Shown: positions 5,237 to 5,254 of the stretch, one piece after another
Layout: the number at the start of each line of letters is the position of its first letter
How positions within the stretch are numbered: the first letter of the stretch is position 1
DNA from: an uncultured Clostridia bacterium
Lineage (GTDB): Bacteria > Bacillota > Clostridia > Oscillospirales > Oscillospiraceae
Direction of reading: 5' to 3'
Assembly (NCBI GenBank): GCA_945613045.1
Contig: CALZAG010000111.1
Span: 1-5,254 of the forward strand
Length of the DNA: 5,254 nucleotides
Translations under genes and position numbers: made by a program
Notes under the pieces: generated by a model
Told to the model about the DNA's origin: nothing
What the model saw: only the letters and a program-made list of their open reading frames with translations
Database searches by the model: none

Positions 5237-5254
5237 AATTCCTTGAAAATAAGC

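Larger units (their letters stand above)
4907..5254. other. Non-coding region upstream of the E2-like gene
   Basis: About 348 bases without a credible gene on either strand. From left to right: ribosome binding site and promoter of the minus-strand gene (4913-4968), a GC-rich island beginning with seven G (4983 to about 5078), a small inverted repeat (5080-5096), an unremarkable stretch (5097-5180), and an AT-rich end (5181-5254) with two palindromic elements. The single open frame in it (4930-5124, 64 codons) has no ribosome binding site, runs through the promoter of the opposite gene, and resembles no known protein. The next gene must lie beyond the right edge. Confidence 0.7.

Noticed and set aside
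5237..5251. CodY-like box near the right edge
   Set aside because: The sequence agrees only partly with AATTTTCWGAAAATT, and AT-rich DNA gives such partial matches often.

Overview
The window holds the end of one gene and four complete genes, and it looks like the chromosome of a Gram-positive bacterium. A GC-rich member of the Clostridia (Oscillospirales-type gut Firmicutes) is the best guess. The support is a MurT-type lipid II amidating ligase, strong GGAGG-type ribosome binding sites, a UUG start, and a stand-alone E2/CAT-fold protein of a kind I associate with Clostridia. The genus cannot be set from the sequence alone, and nothing here looks like a phage, insertion sequence or CRISPR array.

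Left part (2-3976, plus strand): four tightly packed genes probably form one transcription unit. They are the 3' end of glmS (glucosamine-6-phosphate synthase), a murT-like Mur ligase starting on the base after the glmS stop, an amidohydrolase of the MTA/SAH deaminase family 4 bases later, and a PHP-domain phosphoesterase (3',5'-nucleoside bisphosphate phosphatase/RNase AM type) overlapping it by ATGA. The first two belong to cell wall synthesis: GlmS feeds UDP-GlcNAc synthesis, and MurT activates the D-Glu carboxylate of lipid II for amidation. The last two fit clearance of adenine-nucleotide by-products (SAH/MTA and pAp). GatD, the usual glutaminase partner of MurT, is not next to it.

Middle (3969-4015): a long inverted repeat with T-rich flanks on both sides separates the convergent genes and should terminate transcription in both directions.

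Right part (4025-4906, minus strand): a 293-residue protein with the catalytic fold of 2-oxoacid dehydrogenase E2/chloramphenicol acetyltransferase. It has no lipoyl domain, and the catalytic His of the HRxxDG motif is replaced by Glu. It has its own clear promoter (TTGCCA-17-TATAAT) and ribosome binding site, with a 6-bp inverted repeat overlapping the -35 box.

Right edge (4907-5254): about 350 bases without a credible gene. It holds the minus-strand promoter, a GC-rich island that can fold into a three-way junction, and an AT-rich stretch with two palindromic elements that may be control sites for a gene outside the window.

Most of the window is ordinary housekeeping DNA. The items most worth checking are the MurT without adjacent GatD, the His-to-Glu E2-like protein, and the foldable GC-rich island.
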